Positions 62,112 to 64,000 of a DNA stretch of 64,000 nucleotides are shown in pieces (position 1 is the first letter of the stretch; each line of letters starts with the position of its first letter). The DNA is taken from NCBI GenBank assembly GCA_014656175.1, contig BNBX01000009.1, positions 248,001-312,000 of the forward strand, written 5' to 3'. The position numbers and the translations under genes were made by a program. Under the pieces are notes generated by a model. The model was given only the letters and a program-made list of their open reading frames with translations. It was not told where the DNA came from and made no database searches. This stretch comes from Streptomyces werraensis. GTDB lineage: Bacteria > Actinomycetota > Actinomycetes > Streptomycetales > Streptomycetaceae.

Positions 62112-62364
62112 TGTTTCTCCATGGCGACGCCCGTTCCCCGCCTGCACCCCGCTTCTCACGCACAGTGAGGGAACGGCGCCGCAGCGCATAACAACTGACG
62201 CACCGTCAGGTTCGACGGGTCGTCAATGGTGCAGTCAACTCGCCCGTTTTCGCCCCCTCATGGCGCTTAAGTCCGCGCGGAAATCGTTAACGATCAAGAG
62301 GAACGGCTTGGAATCCGGACCCCGCGTCTATTAACGTTCGATAACGCAGCGCGGTCGTCCCAGC
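62112..62364. other. promoter-bearing region before the c-di-AMP riboswitch
   Basis: About 250 bp without a gene, locally AT-richer than the surroundings. TTAACG occurs several times (near 62287 and 62331). The transcription start of the riboswitch leader must lie here; no single promoter can be chosen. Confidence 0.45.
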
Positions 62365-62527
62365 CGTCACAGAAGGCGGCTCCGTGCGCACGCGCCGAAT
62401 CCCGCAAGGGAACCGGGGAACCACCACCATGGGGTGAATCGGGCGGATACCGCCGTGGAAACACGGTTCGTATACGCGCGTAGGAGACCTTCCTGCTCCG
62501 AACCCGTCAGCTAACCCGGTAGGCGAG
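62365..62527 (+). promoter_or_regulatory. ydaO-type c-di-AMP riboswitch
   Basis: The leader shows the conserved order of ydaO motifs: CGCCGAATCCCGCAAGGGAA, CCGGGGAACC, GGGGTGAATCGGGCGGATA, then GTAGGAGACCTTCCTGCTCC and CCGAACCCGTCAGCTAACC with GGTAGGCG at the end. It lies 25 bp upstream of the M23 peptidase GTG. In Streptomyces this class turns off resuscitation and cell-wall hydrolase genes when c-di-AMP is high. Boundaries are approximate. Confidence 0.95.
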
Positions 62528-62551
62528 AAGGAAGGAAAGGAGCGCGCCCAC

Positions 62552-63577
62552 GTGGCGTCCAACCCGCCTGCCCCCGAGGCCCCGTTCAAGCCGAGCGACA
62601 CCTTCGCCTACGGCGCCCCCGGCGCCGACGAGGGCCCCTTCGAGGAGTGGAACCCCACCGCGGAGTCCGTGCGCCCCGTGCGCGGCCGGCACCGCGTCGC
62701 CAAGCAGCGCGGAGGCGGACTCGCCCGCAGCTCCACCGTCCTCGGTGTCGGCGTCATAGCCGCCGTCGGCGCCGGCGGCATGGCCAGCGCCCAGACCGGC
62801 AAGCCGCCCGTCTCCATCTCCATGCCCGACCTTCCCAACGTGGGTTCCCTCATCTCCGACGAGGAAACCCCGAAGGGCTCCAGCACCCCCCTCAGCGACA
62901 TCGGCCGGATGGCCGCCGCCGACACCGGCACCGAGGAGGGCGCCGGAGCCGGCGAGGCGCTGCGCGCCCGCATCATGGCCCAGGTCGAGCAGCAGCAGGG
63001 CCAGGCGCAGAGCAAGGCGCAGGCCGCCGCCCTCGCCGCCGCCGAGAAGGAGGCCGCCGAGGCCGCCGCCAAGGCGGAGAAGGAGGCCAAGGAGAAGGCC
63101 GAGGCCGCCAAGAAGAAGGCGGAGGAGGAGGCCGCGAAGAAGGCCGAGGCCGAGCGTCTCGCCGAGCTGGCCAAGCAGTACGCGCTGCCGACCTCCTCGT
63201 ACACCATCACCTCGACCTTCGGTCAGGCCGGCGCCTACTGGTCCTCCGGCTACCACACCGGCCTCGACTTCGCCGCGCCCACCGGCACCCTGATCAAGGC
63301 GGTCCACACCGGCACGATCACCTCCGCGGGCTGGGACGGCTCGTACGGCTACAAGACCGTGCTCACCCTCGACGACGGCACCGAGGTCTGGTACGCCCAC
63401 CAGTCGTCGATCAACGTCAGCGTCGGCCAGAAGGTCAACACCGGCGACGTGATCGGCCGTGTCGGCGCGACCGGCAACGTGACCGGCGCCCATCTCCACC
63501 TCGAGGTCCACCCCGCCGGCACCTCCGGCGGCGTCGACCCGGCCGCCTGGCTGGCCGGCAAGGGCCTCTCCGTCTGA
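62552..63577 (+). CDS. secreted M23 metallopeptidase with coiled-coil stalk
   Basis: 341 residues. A cytoplasmic-looking N-terminus of 55 residues precedes a hydrophobic segment (about 61-80) ending A-S-A-Q-T, a signal/anchor. A long Ala/Glu/Lys coiled coil (about 136-208) leads to the M23 domain with His235 and Asp239 (G-Y-H-T-G-L-D-F), His283 (Y-A-H-Q) and His314/His316 (G-A-H-L-H-L). Active peptidoglycan hydrolase is expected. GTG 62552 follows AGGAAAGGAG. Control by the c-di-AMP riboswitch upstream ties it to growth or spore germination. Confidence 0.95.
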   Translation: MASNPPAPEAPFKPSDTFAYGAPGADEGPFEEWNPTAESVRPVRGRHRVAKQRGGGLARSSTVLGVGVIAAVGAGGMASAQTGKPPVSISMPDLPNVGSLISDEETPKGSSTPLSDIGRMAAADTGTEEGAGAGEALRARIMAQVEQQQGQAQSKAQAAALAAAEKEAAEAAAKAEKEAKEKAEAAKKKAEEEAAKKAEAERLAELAKQYALPTSSYTITSTFGQAGAYWSSGYHTGLDFAAPTGTLIKAVHTGTITSAGWDGSYGYKTVLTLDDGTEVWYAHQSSINVSVGQKVNTGDVIGRVGATGNVTGAHLHLEVHPAGTSGGVDPAAWLAGKGLSV

Positions 63578-63619
63578 ACCACCCCGGCGGTCGTCTCCCG
63601 GCCGCCGACGCCGTGAACG

Positions 63620-63661
63620 CCGGCAGCCCCGACGACGACCCCCCGACGTCAGGGCTGCCGG
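63620..63661 (+). terminator. hairpin after M23 gene
   Basis: CCGGCAGCCC (63620-63629) pairs with GGGCTGCCGG (63652-63661). It lies between convergent genes and may serve both strands. Confidence 0.7.
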
Positions 63662-63682
63662 TTCCGCATGTCCGGGACCTTC

Positions 63683-64000
63683 TCAGCGGCGGTAGGGGTT
63701 CTCCCCGTACGCCGGATACGGCGGCCGGCCCTGCGCGGGCCACGCCGCCGGGACGGGCCCGTACGCCCACCCCGCGCTGTACGGCACCGGGGGCGCCGTG
63801 ATCCGGGCCGCGTGCTCCAGCGCCGGCCGGGCCGCGGCGCGCCGGTGCCACAGCTCCAGCAGCAGCTCCCGCTCCCGCGTCGCGAAGTCCGCCCCGGCCT
63901 TCCCCGCGCGGCCCCGGTGCCGCAGGAACGCCAGCTGGGTCGCGTACGCCTCGTACTGGGCGACCGCCCGCGCGGCCGGCCTGCCCCCGTGCTCACGGGC
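63683..64000 (-). CDS. C-terminal part of a gene running off the right edge (possible PrsW-family tail)
   Basis: The minus-strand frame ends at the stop 63683-63685 and is open to the window edge (106 codons). It reads A-V-A-Q-Y-E-A-Y-A-T-Q-L-A-F-L-R-H-R, then R-E-R-E-L-L-L-E-L-W-H-R-R, and a Pro/Tyr/Gly-rich end P-P-Y-P-A-Y-G-E-N-P-Y-R-R. From memory this resembles the tail of actinobacterial PrsW-type intramembrane proteases, but the diagnostic membrane part is outside the window. Partial at its 5' end. Confidence 0.6.
   Translation of the reverse strand, partial: AREHGGRPAARAVAQYEAYATQLAFLRHRGRAGKAGADFATRERELLLELWHRRAAARPALEHAARITAPPVPYSAGWAYGPVPAAWPAQGRPPYPAYGENPYRR

Overview
The window is chromosomal DNA of very high G+C from a Streptomyces-type actinomycete. 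The evidence is near-saturated GC3 in the real genes, many GTG starts and leaderless genes, and a set of unmistakable genes: bldC, an lsr2-type gene (lsrL position), vdh, dnaX, a Streptomyces-type parS site and actinobacterial tRNA-fMet. Most of the window is conserved core. No insertion sequence, prophage or CRISPR array was seen.

Layout. 0.3-3.9 kb: a small conserved protein, upp, a LytR-C-domain membrane protein, a small conserved protein often labelled VapB, an HhH-GPD protein and a siderophore-interacting reductase. 3.95-7.9 kb: an iron box (DmdR/IdeR type) lies between the reductase and a divergent, translationally coupled four-gene operon (Ntn-type acylase, IucB-like acetyltransferase, cupin, SDR). 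8.0-20.3 kb: an accessory block with a CopC-CopD copper protein; a three-gene operon of caspase-like/STAND/beta-propeller protein, LCAT-like protein lacking its serine nucleophile, and pentapeptide-repeat membrane protein; a divergent Nudix-like gene; and a PH-domain membrane protein. 20.3-29.7 kb: small proteins, tRNA-Ser, the SRP RNA, dnaX, purD, a degenerate M48-like membrane protein, a dimethylformamidase-like protein and purC. 29.7-34.4 kb: three tRNA-Gly genes around a NarL-type two-component system with an ABC exporter, then an Lsr2 paralogue with a relatively AT-rich upstream region. 34.7-43.8 kb: purSQL, an ArsR-type regulator with an M23 peptidase behind a perfect palindrome, a maleylpyruvate isomerase-like protein, a META lipoprotein, purF and purM. 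43.9-52.4 kb: DUF3073, vdh, a conserved protein, bldC, DUF6274 and hrpA. 52.4-58.2 kb: a tRNA cluster containing parS, a phosphoesterase, a zincin, a lipoprotein, an RGG-tailed DEAD-box helicase and tRNA-Lys. 58.3-64 kb: DUF3040, a second NarL-type two-component system, a domain-swapped RibD-like enzyme, tRNA-fMet, a c-di-AMP (ydaO) riboswitch in front of an M23 peptidase, and a gene running off the right edge.

How it fits together. Seven de novo purine genes (purD, C, S, Q, L, F, M) and upp make this a nucleotide-metabolism neighbourhood. Cell-wall remodelling appears twice with separate control: an ArsR palindrome and a c-di-AMP riboswitch, each before an M23 peptidase. The most unusual part is the caspase-STAND operon with its divergent Nudix-like neighbour, which has the architecture of a bacterial conflict or programmed-death system. 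The iron-box operon coupling an acylase without a signal peptide to a siderophore-type acyltransferase is the second most interesting locus.
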